From Pelomonas sp047654805 (GTDB taxonomy: Bacteria > Pseudomonadota > Gammaproteobacteria > Burkholderiales > Burkholderiaceae_C): 64,000 bases of DNA. Where the stretch lies: NCBI RefSeq assembly GCF_047654805.1, contig NZ_JASGIV010000001.1:3968001-4032000 (forward strand). Direction: 5' to 3'. A program made the translations under genes and the position numbers. The notes below the pieces were generated by a model, which was given only the letters and a program-made list of their open reading frames with translations, searched no databases and was not told the DNA's origin. This document shows, piece after piece, positions 25,507 through 33,411 of the stretch; within the stretch, counting starts at the first letter, position 1, and the number at the start of each line of letters is the position of its first letter.

Positions 25507-26622
25507 CTAGCGGAGCACCAGGTTGTCTCGATGAATGAGCTCGGGCTCCGCCGCGTAGCCAAGCAGCGCCTCAAACTCGCTCGACGGCTTGCGCGCGATC
25601 AGCCGGGATTCGGCACCGGAGTAGTTGGCGAGCCCGCGCGCCAGTTCGGTGCCGTCCGGCGCCATCACGGCGATGACGTCCCCACGATGGAAGTCGCCCT
25701 GCACCTCCGTGACGCCGATAGGCAGCAGGCTCTTGCCTTCGCCGCGCAGCTTGGTGACGGCGCCCGCGTCGACCCTGACGGCGCCACGCATCTGCAGGTG
25801 ATCCACCATCCACTGCTTGCGTGCCGCCAGCTTCGGCGTCGCGGCGTGCAGCGCCGTGCCGATGGCCTCCCCGCGCGCCAGCCGCAGCAGCACGTCAGGC
25901 TCGCGCCCCCAGGCGATGACGGTGCCCGCGCCGCTGCCCGCCGCACGCTTGGCGGCCAGAATCTTGGTGATCATGCCGCCCCGGCCGAGGCTGGAGCCTG
26001 CACCGCCCGCCATGCGCTCCAGCTCTGGATCGCCGGCTTGTGCGTTGTCGATGAAGCGGGCGTTCGGGTCCTTGCGCGGATCGGCCGAGTACAGGCCGCG
26101 CTGGTCAGTCAGGATGACGAGCGCATCGGCCTCAACGAGGTTGGCGACGAGTGCGCCCAGCGTGTCGTTATCGCCGAACTTGATCTCGTCGTTGACGACG
26201 GTGTCGTTCTCGTTGATGACAGGCAGCACGCGATGGGCCATCAGCGTGAGCAATGTGGAGCGGGCGTTTAGATAGCGCTCGCGATCGGCCAGGTCGGCGT
26301 GAGTCAGCAGCACCTGAGCACTGTGCATCCCGTGCGCACTGAGCTGGGTTTCGTACATCTGCGCCAGGCCCATCTGGCCGACGGCCGCTGCGGCCTGCAA
26401 CTCATGCAGCTCCTTCGGGCGAGTTGCCCAGCCCAGGCGCTTCATGCCCTCGGCGATGGCACCGCTGGACACCATGACCAGCTCACGCCCCTCGGCGGCC
26501 AGCACTGCCAGCTGGCGGCTCCAGTTCGCGATCGCTTCAGCATCCACACCCCTGCCCTCGTTGGTGACGAGGCTGGAGCCGACTTTGACGACGATGCGGC
26601 GCGCGCTGGACAGCAGACTCAT
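25507..26622 (-). CDS. proB: Glutamate 5-kinase with PUA domain
   Basis: 371 residues. The first step of proline synthesis. The amino-acid kinase domain has VVKVGSSLVTNEG, MVSSGAIAEGMKRLGW, NENDTVVNDEIKFGDND and GRGGMITKILAAKRA; the C-terminal PUA domain (about residues 275-365) starts near GAVRVDAGAVTKLR. It is the last gene of the rplU-rpmA-obgE-proB group and overlaps obgE by four bases. Confidence 0.96.
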   Translation of the reverse strand: MSLLSSARRIVVKVGSSLVTNEGRGVDAEAIANWSRQLAVLAAEGRELVMVSSGAIAEGMKRLGWATRPKELHELQAAAAVGQMGLAQMYETQLSAHGMHSAQVLLTHADLADRERYLNARSTLLTLMAHRVLPVINENDTVVNDEIKFGDNDTLGALVANLVEADALVILTDQRGLYSADPRKDPNARFIDNAQAGDPELERMAGGAGSSLGRGGMITKILAAKRAAGSGAGTVIAWGREPDVLLRLARGEAIGTALHAATPKLAARKQWMVDHLQMRGAVRVDAGAVTKLRGEGKSLLPIGVTEVQGDFHRGDVIAVMAPDGTELARGLANYSGAESRLIARKPSSEFEALLGYAAEPELIHRDNLVLR

Positions 26623-27677
26623 TCGGCAGGGGACTCGAAGCGGATGTCGCGCTCTTCGAGCACTCGCTGCTCGGCGGCGACATGGTCATAGATGGCGTGG
26701 ATCAGCGGCTGGCAGCCCTCGCGGGTCAACGCCGAGATCTCGAAGACCGGCCCCTTCCAGCGATAGCGCTTGACGAAGTCCTTCACGCGCGCTGCGCGCT
26801 CTTCCTCCGGCACCATGTCCAGTTTGTTCAGCACCAGCCAGCGTGGCTTGGCGTGCAGCTCGGGGTCGTACTTCTTCAGCTCGGCGACGATGGCCTTGGC
26901 TTCCTTGACTGGGTCGACCTCGGGGTCGAAGGGCGCCAGGTCGACGACGTGCAGCAGCAGCCGCGTGCGCTGCAAGTGGCGCAGGAATTGGTGGCCCAGG
27001 CCCGCCCCCTCAGCCGCACCCTCGATGAGGCCGGGAATGTCGGCGACGACGAAACTCTTTTCCGGTCCGACGCGCACGACACCCAGGTTGGGATGCAGTG
27101 TCGTGAACGGGTAGTCAGCGATCTTCGGCTTGGCGTTGGACACCGCCGTAATCAGCGTGGACTTACCCGCATTGGGCTGGCCCAGCAGGCCCACGTCGGC
27201 CAGGACACGCAACTCCAGGCGCACCTTCTTGACCTCACCCGGCCAGCCGGGAGTCTTCTGGCGCGGAGCGCGGTTGGTCGAGGTCTTGAAATGCAGATTG
27301 CCAAAGCCGCCATCGCCACCCTTGCAGATCAGGATGCGCTGCCCCGGCTCCAGCAGCTCACCGACGACGGACTCCGTTTCGAGATCCGTGATGATGGTGC
27401 CGACCGGCATGCGCAGCACGATGTCGTCGGCCGCCGCGCCAAAGCAGTCGGAGCCGCGCCCGGCCTCGCCGTTGCGCGCCTCGTGGCGACGTGCGTAGCG
27501 GTAGTCGATCAGTGTGTTGAGATTGCGATCAGCCTCGGCCCAGACGCTGCCGCCCTTGCCGCCGTCGCCACCGTCCGGTCCGCCAAAGGGAATGAACTTC
27601 TCGCGGCGAAAGCTCGCGCAGCCGGCACCGCCGTTACCGGCGGCGACATCGATGGTGGCTTCGTCAACGAATTTCAT
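26619..27677 (-). CDS. obgE: Obg-family GTPase, ribosome assembly and stress
   Basis: 352 residues, ATG at 27677 giving MKFVDEATIDVAAGNGG as in the family. The Gly-rich Obg fold (GGPDGGDGGKGGSVW, GGDGGFGN) is followed by the G domain: GLLGQPNAGKSTL (G1), DYPFTTLHPNLG (G2), DIPGLIEGA (G3) and LNKLDMV (G4). It binds the 50S subunit, and lies directly after two 50S protein genes. An in-frame extension upstream of 27677 is not supported. Confidence 0.96.
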   Translation of the reverse strand: MKFVDEATIDVAAGNGGAGCASFRREKFIPFGGPDGGDGGKGGSVWAEADRNLNTLIDYRYARRHEARNGEAGRGSDCFGAAADDIVLRMPVGTIITDLETESVVGELLEPGQRILICKGGDGGFGNLHFKTSTNRAPRQKTPGWPGEVKKVRLELRVLADVGLLGQPNAGKSTLITAVSNAKPKIADYPFTTLHPNLGVVRVGPEKSFVVADIPGLIEGAAEGAGLGHQFLRHLQRTRLLLHVVDLAPFDPEVDPVKEAKAIVAELKKYDPELHAKPRWLVLNKLDMVPEEERAARVKDFVKRYRWKGPVFEISALTREGCQPLIHAIYDHVAAEQRVLEERDIRFESPAE

Positions 27678-27752
27678 GGCGGATTGCCATCGTAATGGCA
27701 GGGGTTGCGCCTGGCGCACCGTCGTGTGGCGCGCCAGACTTCAGAAATGACA

Positions 27753-27775
27753 AAGCCCCGGGTATGCCGGGGCTT
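27753..27775 (-). terminator. Hairpin terminator between rpmA and obgE
   Basis: A perfect 9-bp stem AAGCCCCGG / CCGGGGCTT with loop GTATG (plus strand), followed on the minus strand by a broken T-rich tract (TTTGTCATTTCT). It probably separates the abundant ribosomal protein mRNA from lower-level obgE-proB expression. Confidence 0.65.
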
Positions 27776-27811
27776 GGGTGTCAGGCGATGCGCTCGCCCG
27801 CAACGGCTGGC

Positions 27812-28075
27812 TTAAGCGGCCAGCGGCGTGACGACGACCGTCGAACGGTTCTTCGCACCCTTGACGGTGAAGCTGACATGGCCATCAACCAGCGCAAACA
27901 GCGTGTGGTCCTTGCCGATGCCGACGTTCACGCCGGGGTGGAACTTGGTGCCGCGCTGACGCACGATGATCGAGCCTGCGGAGATCAGTTCACCGCCGTA
28001 AGCCTTGACGCCCAGCATCTTGGGCTTGGAGTCGCGGCCGTTCCGTGTGGAACCGCCGCCTTTTTTCTGTGCCAT
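27812..28075 (-). CDS. rpmA: 50S ribosomal protein L27
   Basis: 87 residues, MAQKKGGGSTRNGRDSKPK at the N terminus and GTKFHPGVNVGIGKDHTLFA in the middle, exactly as in the bL27 family. The N-terminal tail reaches the peptidyl transferase centre. It lies 35 bases after rplU. Confidence 0.97.
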   Translation of the reverse strand: MAQKKGGGSTRNGRDSKPKMLGVKAYGGELISAGSIIVRQRGTKFHPGVNVGIGKDHTLFALVDGHVSFTVKGAKNRSTVVVTPLAA

Positions 28076-28110
28076 GAGTTAGCTCCTAGAAATTAGCGAG
28101 AAGAGAGGGA

Positions 28111-28422
28111 TCAGCCGTTGACCGCGCTGATTTCCAGCTCGGTGTAGTTCTGGCGATGGCCTTGGCTCTTCTTGTAGTGCTTGCGACGGCGCATCTTGAA
28201 GATGCGAACCTTGTCGTGCTTGCCGTGGCTGACGACCTTGGCGCTGACCGAGGCTCCAGCGACCAGCGGAGCGCCGACCGTCAGACCATCGCCGCTGCCA
28301 ACTGCCAGCACCTGGTCGAGAGTGACCTCAGCGCCAACTTCCGCGTCGAGCAACTCGACCTTGATCTTTTCGCCAGCAGCAACCTTGTACTGCTTGCCGC
28401 CGGTTTTGATGACCGCGTACAT
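28111..28422 (-). CDS. rplU: 50S ribosomal protein L21
   Basis: 103 residues, starting MYAVIKTGGKQYKV at the ATG at 28422, with AAAGGAAG just upstream. Other family segments are VGAPLVAGASVSAKVV and KMRRRKHYKKSQGHRQNYTE. The normal length supports this start over an in-frame one nine codons earlier. It begins the rplU-rpmA-obgE-proB group, behind a leader of about 146 nt. Confidence 0.97.
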   Translation of the reverse strand: MYAVIKTGGKQYKVAAGEKIKVELLDAEVGAEVTLDQVLAVGSGDGLTVGAPLVAGASVSAKVVSHGKHDKVRIFKMRRRKHYKKSQGHRQNYTELEISAVNG

Positions 28423-28569
28423 GTTCTTCCTTTCGCACCCGAGGTGCATCCACCCGGCTCCAGCAGCTCAGTGCCCGACTTACGCCCTGCACCGCCGCCC
28501 TCGTCGGGCCTTTTTGTCGATTTGTGTCCCCTTGCAGCAGGCACACCAAGGCGCACGAACTGCAAAGAG
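28423..28569 (-). promoter_or_regulatory. Structured leader of rplU mRNA
   Basis: From the predicted start near 28569 the leader contains a GCCCGAC/GTCGGGC stem with a long loop (around 28473-28509), and a small GCACC/GGTGC hairpin directly before the ribosome site. These could mediate autoregulation, as is known for many ribosomal protein operons. No known leader family is recognised. Confidence 0.4.
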
Positions 28570-28575
28570 CCCGCG

Positions 28576-28605
28576 AGTATACCCTGATGTTTGGCCGGCA
28601 GGCAA
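28576..28605 (-). promoter_or_regulatory. Sigma-70 promoter of rplU
   Basis: On the minus strand TTGCCT (28605-28600), an 18-bp spacer and TATACT (28581-28576). It faces away from the ispB promoter, giving a divergent pair in a 299-bp region. Confidence 0.65.
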
Positions 28606-28687
28606 TGGCCTGCGACACCGCCCCGCTGCAAGCCTCCCGACACCCGCCAGCAGCCGGCACGAGCCGGCCAGGGGTGGACGCCCTTCC

Positions 28688-28693
28688 TATAAT
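28688..28693 (+). promoter_or_regulatory. -10 box of ispB
   Basis: A perfect TATAAT, 28 bases before the GTG start of ispB. The -35 region at normal spacing is poor (GC-rich), so this is a -10-driven promoter if used. Confidence 0.55.
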
Positions 28694-28721
28694 CCCCGGA
28701 TCCCTAGCTTGAGAGTCCAGA

Positions 28722-29717
28722 GTGCGCGTCGAGACTGCCTCGCCCCCATCCCAAGTCGCCGAGGTCCTCGCCCTGCTTGCCGCCGAAATGGCGCAGGTTG
28801 ACGCCGTCATCGCCAAGCGCCTCAGCTCCGACGTGGCGCTGATCGACCAGATCGCCCACTACATCGTCCATGCGGGCGGCAAGCGCATGCGGCCCAAGCT
28901 CGTGCTGCTGTTCGCCAACGCGCTGGGCTTTGATCAAGCTGCGCGCTTCGAGCTGGCGGCCGTCGTCGAGTTCATCCACACGGCCACGCTGCTGCATGAC
29001 GATGTCGTCGACGAATCCTCGCTGCGCCGCGGCAAGCCGACTGCGAATGCATTGTTCGGCAACGCAGCCAGCGTGCTGGTGGGCGACTTCCTCTACTCGC
29101 GCGCCTTCCAGATGATGGTGTCGGTGGACCGCATGCGCGTACTGGAAGTGCTGGCCGAGGCGACCAACGTCATCGCCGAGGGCGAGGTCCTGCAGTTGAT
29201 GAACATGCACGACCCGGACATCACCGTCGAGAGTTATCTGCGCGTGATCCGCTTCAAGACCGCCAAGCTCTTCGAAGCCAGTGCCCGGCTGGGCGCCGTG
29301 CTGGCCAAGGCCACGCCCGAGGTCGAGGAAGCCTGCGCGGCCTATGGCCGCGCGCTCGGCACGGCCTTCCAGCTCATCGACGATGTGCTGGACTACGAGG
29401 GTGACGCCCACGAACTCGGCAAGAACATCGGCGACGATCTGCGCGAGGGCAAGACGACGCTGCCGCTGCTGATCGCGATGGAGCGCGCCACGCCCGAACA
29501 GCGTGCACTGCTTCGCCACGCCATTGAGGAAGGCGAGCAGGAGAAACTGCAGGAGATCGTTGCCATCGTGCGCTCCACGGGCGCGCTGGAATCGACGCGC
29601 GAGGCAGCACGCACGGAGGCCCGGCATGCGGCCGACTGCCTCAAGCTGCTGCCTCCCAACAAGTGGACAGAATCTCTGCTAGAATTCGCAATTCAGTCGG
29701 TTGAGCGGCATTCCTGA
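28722..29717 (+). CDS. ispB: Polyprenyl diphosphate synthase, octaprenyl type
   Basis: 331 residues, GTG start. It makes the ubiquinone side chain by condensing isopentenyl diphosphate. Both Asp-rich motifs are present: LLHDDVVDESSLRRG and FQLIDDVLDYEGD, along with GGKRMRPKLVL near residue 50 and GKNIGDDLREGKTTLPLL. The exact chain length (C40 in most of this group) is inferred from the family. It is divergent from rplU and is followed at once by tRNA-Pro. Confidence 0.94.
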   Translation: MRVETASPPSQVAEVLALLAAEMAQVDAVIAKRLSSDVALIDQIAHYIVHAGGKRMRPKLVLLFANALGFDQAARFELAAVVEFIHTATLLHDDVVDESSLRRGKPTANALFGNAASVLVGDFLYSRAFQMMVSVDRMRVLEVLAEATNVIAEGEVLQLMNMHDPDITVESYLRVIRFKTAKLFEASARLGAVLAKATPEVEEACAAYGRALGTAFQLIDDVLDYEGDAHELGKNIGDDLREGKTTLPLLIAMERATPEQRALLRHAIEEGEQEKLQEIVAIVRSTGALESTREAARTEARHAADCLKLLPPNKWTESLLEFAIQSVERHS

Positions 29718-29738
29718 AGCCGCATAGCAAGACGACAT

Positions 29739-29815
29739 CGGGGTGTAGCTTAGCCTGGTAGAGCGCTACGTTCGGGACGTAGAGGCCGGAGGTTCGAATC
29801 CTCTCACCCCGACCA
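29739..29815 (+). tRNA. tRNA-Pro (CGG)
   Basis: A 77-nt cloverleaf with encoded CCA: acceptor CGGGGTG with CACCCCG, anticodon stem CTACG/CGTAG around loop TTCGGGA (anticodon CGG), and T loop TTCGAAT. It lies 21 bases after ispB. Its 3' end borders an integrase remnant, so it is the likely attachment site of a decayed island. Confidence 0.95.
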
Positions 29816-29974
29816 GAAATTTCCTTGAGAATCAACCGCTTACGAAAGTGGATTCCGAGTCTCAAGAACCACTGGTGGCAAATCAGTGGCAGAAGTGGTG
29901 TCCTCAGCGCAGCGACACACACCTTACTAAGACCGGGGACTAGACCTGACTCCATTAACTTCATGGAGTTGGCA
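29816..29974. other. Possible attachment-site flank with short repeats
   Basis: Non-coding stretch between tRNA-Pro and the integrase remnant. It has repeated GTGGCA/GTGGTG units (about 29874-29901), which could be integrase arm-binding sites, and an imperfect inverted repeat TTGAGAATC ... GATTC ... CTCAA just after the tRNA. No second copy of the tRNA 3' end was found on the other side of hipBA. Confidence 0.35.
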
Positions 29975-30170
29975 ATGTCCACCATCGAAAACCGGTCTCG
30001 TTTCACTGTCTCCGTCGCCAACCCTGGCGACCTCTTCAAGACCTCCCTCACGACAAGAAGCCAGATGCTGTGGCGTGCGCGCAGCAGCTTTGTGAGCAGA
30101 CACCATCTTCAATCGTCTTTGATCGGCTTTGTTCGACGCCGCCAATGCCGGCTCAGCCGGGGCCGCTAGC
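29975..30170 (+). pseudogene. Remnant of a tyrosine-type integrase, N-terminal fragment, frameshifted
   Basis: From the ATG at 29975 the frame reads MSTIENRSRFTVSVANPGDL, a start seen in many Burkholderiales phage-type integrases (NRSRxxV pattern). After FKT the sense moves to another frame, reading LPHDKKPDAVACAQQLCEQ, which fits the next helix of the same N-terminal arm-binding domain. It stops at a TAG near 30170. No core or catalytic domain follows, so it is a dead fragment. It lies just after tRNA-Pro, the typical place for an integrase gene. The assignment rests on a short stretch. Confidence 0.55.
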
Positions 30171-30176
30171 TGTCCG

Positions 30177-31520
30177 CTAGAGGGCGTCTACCTCCTGCTC
30201 CCATCGCTTCAACTGCGCTCGGACTCCCTCGAACACAGCGTCTGCAGTTCGCGGAGGAAAGTCCGCCGGCAACCTTGCCTGTATCGCGGCTATCGCCGGC
30301 TCCACGCGCTGCGACAGCATCAACATGTCGTCCCATACATTCGCCACCCCCGACTTCTCGGCGGCACCACGCCAATGGCGCGCCTGGATGCCGTGAAGGT
30401 TGTAGTGCACGTTCTTGGACCGGATAGCCATTGCCAGTTTGGCTGCTCGCCATGGCACTTGATTGGCGGCGTTTCCGACGACCGGCCAGACGGAGATGAC
30501 GTCATAGAGCGGGGTCATTCGGTACCGCCCGCCGGGAAGTAGAAAGATGGAGAAGTTCTTGGCATGCCCATCCGTAGCAGCCAAGAGCCAAAAAGCTAAC
30601 TGCGTGCGCAGGAAGTTGGAGACGTCGGCCTGCGGCGCCTGGCCACCCAGCAGGACTTGGGTGCACCGCACCACGCTCGGTCCACCGTGGCTTTCGTACT
30701 TTGCCAAAGGTGGAAGTCCCAAGACCTGGCAGAAGTCTTCCTGCGGCAACCGGGCAATCCAGCGTTGCCCGTCAGTCGGCCTCGTCGCCCAAGCGCGGTC
30801 AAAGCGCTCGACCGCCAAGGTCAACTGCTCGCCAAATCGCACCATCTCGGTCTCGGCCACCGGAAGTCCGAGCTCGCGCAGGAACTGGGCGCAGAGCCAT
30901 TCGTTTTGGACGGAGTGCATGAGGTCTAGCCGACGCCCGCCGACAAGCCCCAAAGGCAGTTTGACGATGTGCGTTGTTGGCGTGGCGCCAAGAGGTCTGC
31001 ACCATTGGCCGTCCAGACGCAGCAGCGCCGTCTTCTCCTGCGCGCCTGCAAGGGAGACGCGAAAGTCTTCGACATCGTCTTCTCCGCCAATGCCAGAGGT
31101 GCTGACGACGCCGCGCAGATGCTGCTCGATGGCCGCATCGCTCATGGGCTCGAACTCGATACGGTCGAAGCCGTTAGGCGCGGTCTCGGGCGGCAGCAAC
31201 TGGACGGCACCCACACAGTCGCGCCCTATCGCTTGCAGTAATTCGAAGGCGTCGATGGAGTTCGTCTTGAACCGCGCTGCAACGCGCTTGCGAATCTGTT
31301 CGCCGTCAGGCAGCAGGTTGTCGAAGTAGTTGGAGACGACGTCCCCCGATACAGTCCTGTCGGGCGTAATGGGCATCGACAAAGACAGAGGACGCACTCG
31401 AGGCGAGTTCAGCCAAGCTGCCTCGTAGGTGAAGCGATGGTTTCCTGTACGGCCGCGATGCCATACGCCCACGTGCTCGCCGTTCATCCATACCCAAAGT
31501 TTGCTTAGCTTGTCAGCCAC
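30177..31520 (-). CDS. hipA: HipA-type toxin, serine/threonine kinase
   Basis: 447 residues, GTG start at 31520. In E. coli HipA phosphorylates glutamyl-tRNA synthetase and induces growth arrest; this homologue should be similar. The N-terminal HipA_N segment (LSKLWVWMNGEHVGVW, SNYFDNLLPDGEQIRKRVA) is followed by the P-loop-like SLAGAQEKTALL containing the autophosphorylation Ser, then the catalytic DGHAKNFSIFLL and the metal-binding Asp in TPLYDVISVWP. All key residues are present, so the toxin looks active. It lies 24 bases after hipB. Base composition is lower in GC than in neighbouring housekeeping genes. Confidence 0.93.
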   Translation of the reverse strand: MADKLSKLWVWMNGEHVGVWHRGRTGNHRFTYEAAWLNSPRVRPLSLSMPITPDRTVSGDVVSNYFDNLLPDGEQIRKRVAARFKTNSIDAFELLQAIGRDCVGAVQLLPPETAPNGFDRIEFEPMSDAAIEQHLRGVVSTSGIGGEDDVEDFRVSLAGAQEKTALLRLDGQWCRPLGATPTTHIVKLPLGLVGGRRLDLMHSVQNEWLCAQFLRELGLPVAETEMVRFGEQLTLAVERFDRAWATRPTDGQRWIARLPQEDFCQVLGLPPLAKYESHGGPSVVRCTQVLLGGQAPQADVSNFLRTQLAFWLLAATDGHAKNFSIFLLPGGRYRMTPLYDVISVWPVVGNAANQVPWRAAKLAMAIRSKNVHYNLHGIQARHWRGAAEKSGVANVWDDMLMLSQRVEPAIAAIQARLPADFPPRTADAVFEGVRAQLKRWEQEVDAL

Positions 31521-31544
31521 GAAGAGCTCTCGCGCGCACGTTGC

Positions 31545-31880
31545 TCACCACTGCCCTTGGGGAGGGTCTGTTTGGTCGCGAGGCGGGTCCGCAGCCCCTG
31601 TATCGGTGAGCGGCGACGTCTTCCGTTTCCGAGGGTCGCTGGCTGCGACATCCATTGGCAGCGTGTGTGCGTCTCGCACGACCAGTTGAGCGTTGAGTAC
31701 AGCAAGAACCTGAAGCAGTTGGTCGACGCTGACTGACCCAGGATTCGCTTCGATGTCCGCCACTCGCGACTGGCCGACGCCGAGGCGTTTGGCAAGGTCC
31801 GACTGAGTCAAACCTCGTGACTTGCGCAGTGAGCGCAAGTACTGTTTGACTTGGCTGGAGAGGGCAACGGGGTAATCCAT
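31545..31880 (-). CDS. hipB: HipB-type antitoxin, helix-turn-helix
   Basis: 111 residues. The Xre-type helix-turn-helix is at about residues 18-50 (GLTQSDLAKRLGVGQSRVADIE). A beta segment (LAVLNAQLVVRD) and a long, disordered Pro/Asp-rich tail follow, ending in a C-terminal Trp. In E. coli HipB the flexible tail, also ending in Trp, is needed for Lon degradation. The tail here is longer than in E. coli (111 against 88 residues). HipB should bind HipA and the four operator boxes just upstream of its start. Confidence 0.92.
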   Translation of the reverse strand: MDYPVALSSQVKQYLRSLRKSRGLTQSDLAKRLGVGQSRVADIEANPGSVSVDQLLQVLAVLNAQLVVRDAHTLPMDVAASDPRKRKTSPLTDTGAADPPRDQTDPPQGQW

Positions 31881-31890
31881 GCCGTCAGCT

Positions 31891-31989
31891 TATCGGCTTT
31901 GGCCGATATCTGCAAAATATCTGACTTGGCAGATATTTTCAACATATCGCCTTTGGCAGATAACGAGAAGACATCTCCTTAGGCCGATA
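31891..31989. promoter_or_regulatory. Four-box hipBA operator array, 27-bp period
   Basis: Four 18-bp imperfect palindromes: TATCGGCTTTGGCCGATA (31891), TATCTGACTTGGCAGATA (31918), TATCGCCTTTGGCAGATA (31945) and CATCTCCTTAGGCCGATA (31972). Each begins exactly 27 bp after the previous one. All share TATC-N10-GATA with a central TTGG or TAGG (the fourth box starts CATC). The array begins ten bases upstream of the hipB start. The E. coli hipBA operon also has four operators (TATCC-N8-GGATA), so autorepression by HipB-HipA is likely. Confidence 0.9.
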
Positions 31990-32305
31990 CGCCCTCGGGT
32001 CTGCAGCACCGCACCACCTCTGGCCAGCAGGGGTCTCCTCTCATCGACAGGAGCATCTCCTTCGCAGACGTAGCAGCCTTCTTTCGCCTGACCCAGGCTC
32101 GACGTCGTCCAAGCCTACGTGGTCGAACCACGCGCCGCAGGTCGGGCTGCCCTCGCAGCAGCAGCGCTGGCCCGGCCATTCGCAGCAGGCAGTACTTGAG
32201 CCCGATCAGACCGAGACGGAGATCGAACCAACGAAGCCCTCGCAGTCTGCGAGGGCTCATCATTCTCGGCGCCAGCAAAGGCGATGAGCCTGCTGCGGCG
32301 GCCCG
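31990..32305. other. 316-bp region between the hipBA operators and the split secreted protein gene
   Basis: No convincing gene. A 99-residue Arg-rich frame on the minus strand (31979-32278) overlaps the operators and a hairpin and is not supported. A CGTGGT/ACCACG hairpin lies at 32118-32132. It is probably the right margin of the decayed island. Confidence 0.4.
32235..32257 (-). terminator. Hairpin after the split secreted protein gene
   Basis: A perfect 10-bp stem AGCCCTCGCA / TGCGAGGGCT with a 3-base loop. It lies 49 bases after the stop at 32306 and would end the minus-strand cluster. The T tract is poor (TTCGTTGGTTCG). Confidence 0.5.
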
Positions 32306-33411
32306 TCAGGGCGCCTTGCGCACCAGCGCCTCCAGCGCGCCGATGTCCAGTTGGCGCAGCACCTCGGCCATGGGCGCCTCGAACTCGCCGGTACCACGCA
32401 CCGACACCATCAGCATCTGCGGTCGGCTCGGCTGCATCCGGTCCCACGGATAGTCGGGGTCCGGGCGCACCAAGGCCGGATAACGGTCGGCCAGGTAAAC
32501 ATCGTCCTGCAGGCCGTTCAGGCCCAGGCGTGCCTGGGCGGCGAGTTCCACTGCGCTCAACCGGCTGCGGTAGGCACGCAGCTTGTCGAGCTGGCGGCCT
32601 ACGGGGTCGTCGTCCCCCCCCGGCTGCGGCGCCGTGCCGAGGCGGCCTCGATCGCGCGCGTCTCGGCCGCGAGGTTGGCGCGCAGCTCCTGCTCCAGCCG
32701 TGTGGCCTGGGCAGGGTCCACACGCCGCATGCCCTCCACCACGCGCTGGATCTGTGCCTCCCTTGCGGCCGGCGCCAGGGCAGCCTGCTGGCTGGCCTGG
32801 GCCGCCATGGCCTCGGCGTGGCGCCGCATCAGGTCGCGCTCCGTGAAGTCGAGATAGTCCGCGGTCGTCACGGGCACCCAGGGCAGGCGACCGTCCGCCG
32901 TGATGACCAGCATGTGCCCGTCGTAGAGCGGCCGGCCCTGCACCTGATCGGTCGGGAGGATCTCGCGCCAGGCAGACAGCTGCTCGTCGCGCAGCTCAGG
33001 CACGGCCGTGGCGAAGAAAGTCTCCGGCTGGTTGACCTGCACGACGATAGAGGCGCGCGGTTCCAGTCGGTCCGCACCCTTGACGAGATCGCAAGGGCCC
33101 AGCCACATGGACTCACGGTGGTCGCGAAGCAAGAAGTGGGCGCCGCGGGCCGGTAGCGTCCACTGGCCGGCGATCTGCCAGCTGCTGCGCAGGCGCGAAC
33201 GCGGGAGCGCCTGCAGAGCCGGCTGGCGGTGCAACTGCGCGTTGAGCCGCTGCAGGGCCTGCTGCAGCGGTGCAACGCTGACATGGCTGCTGGACAGCCG
33301 GTCGGCCGTCTGCGGATGGGGTGCGTCGATCCAGCAATCGATCGCGGCTTGAGCGGGCAGCGTGAGCGCCATGCCGGCGAGCACTGCGGCGAGGGTGATG
33401 GCGACTCTCAT
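32306..33411 (-). pseudogene. Secreted protein of unknown function, split by a frameshift in a run of eight C
   Basis: The first part (33411-32599, 270 residues) has a signal peptide ending PAQA and runs into a TAG just after ASARRRSRGG. The second part (32306 to about 32612) lacks a good start of its own. Adding one base to the eight-C run at 32614-32621 joins them as SRGGDDDPVGRQLDKLRAYR and gives one 368-residue protein ending LEALVRKAP. The middle is helical and Ala/Glu/Arg-rich (about residues 200-275). No family is recognised. The start overlaps the NmrA-like gene by four bases. It could be an assembly error, a phase-variable gene or a real pseudogene. Confidence 0.72.

Noticed and set aside
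29641..30051. Minus-strand frame crossing tRNA-Pro (GERIRTSGLYVPNVAL)
   Set aside because: Another tRNA antisense artefact; the rest of the frame covers the ispB end and the integrase relic.
31979..32278. 99-codon Arg/Leu-rich frame on the minus strand after the hipBA operators
   Set aside because: It overlaps an operator box and a perfect hairpin and has no recognisable domain, so coding is unlikely.
32306..32560. Separate 84-residue gene starting at TTG 32560
   Set aside because: Better explained as the 3' part of the frameshifted secreted protein gene, which it joins when the eight-C run is corrected.
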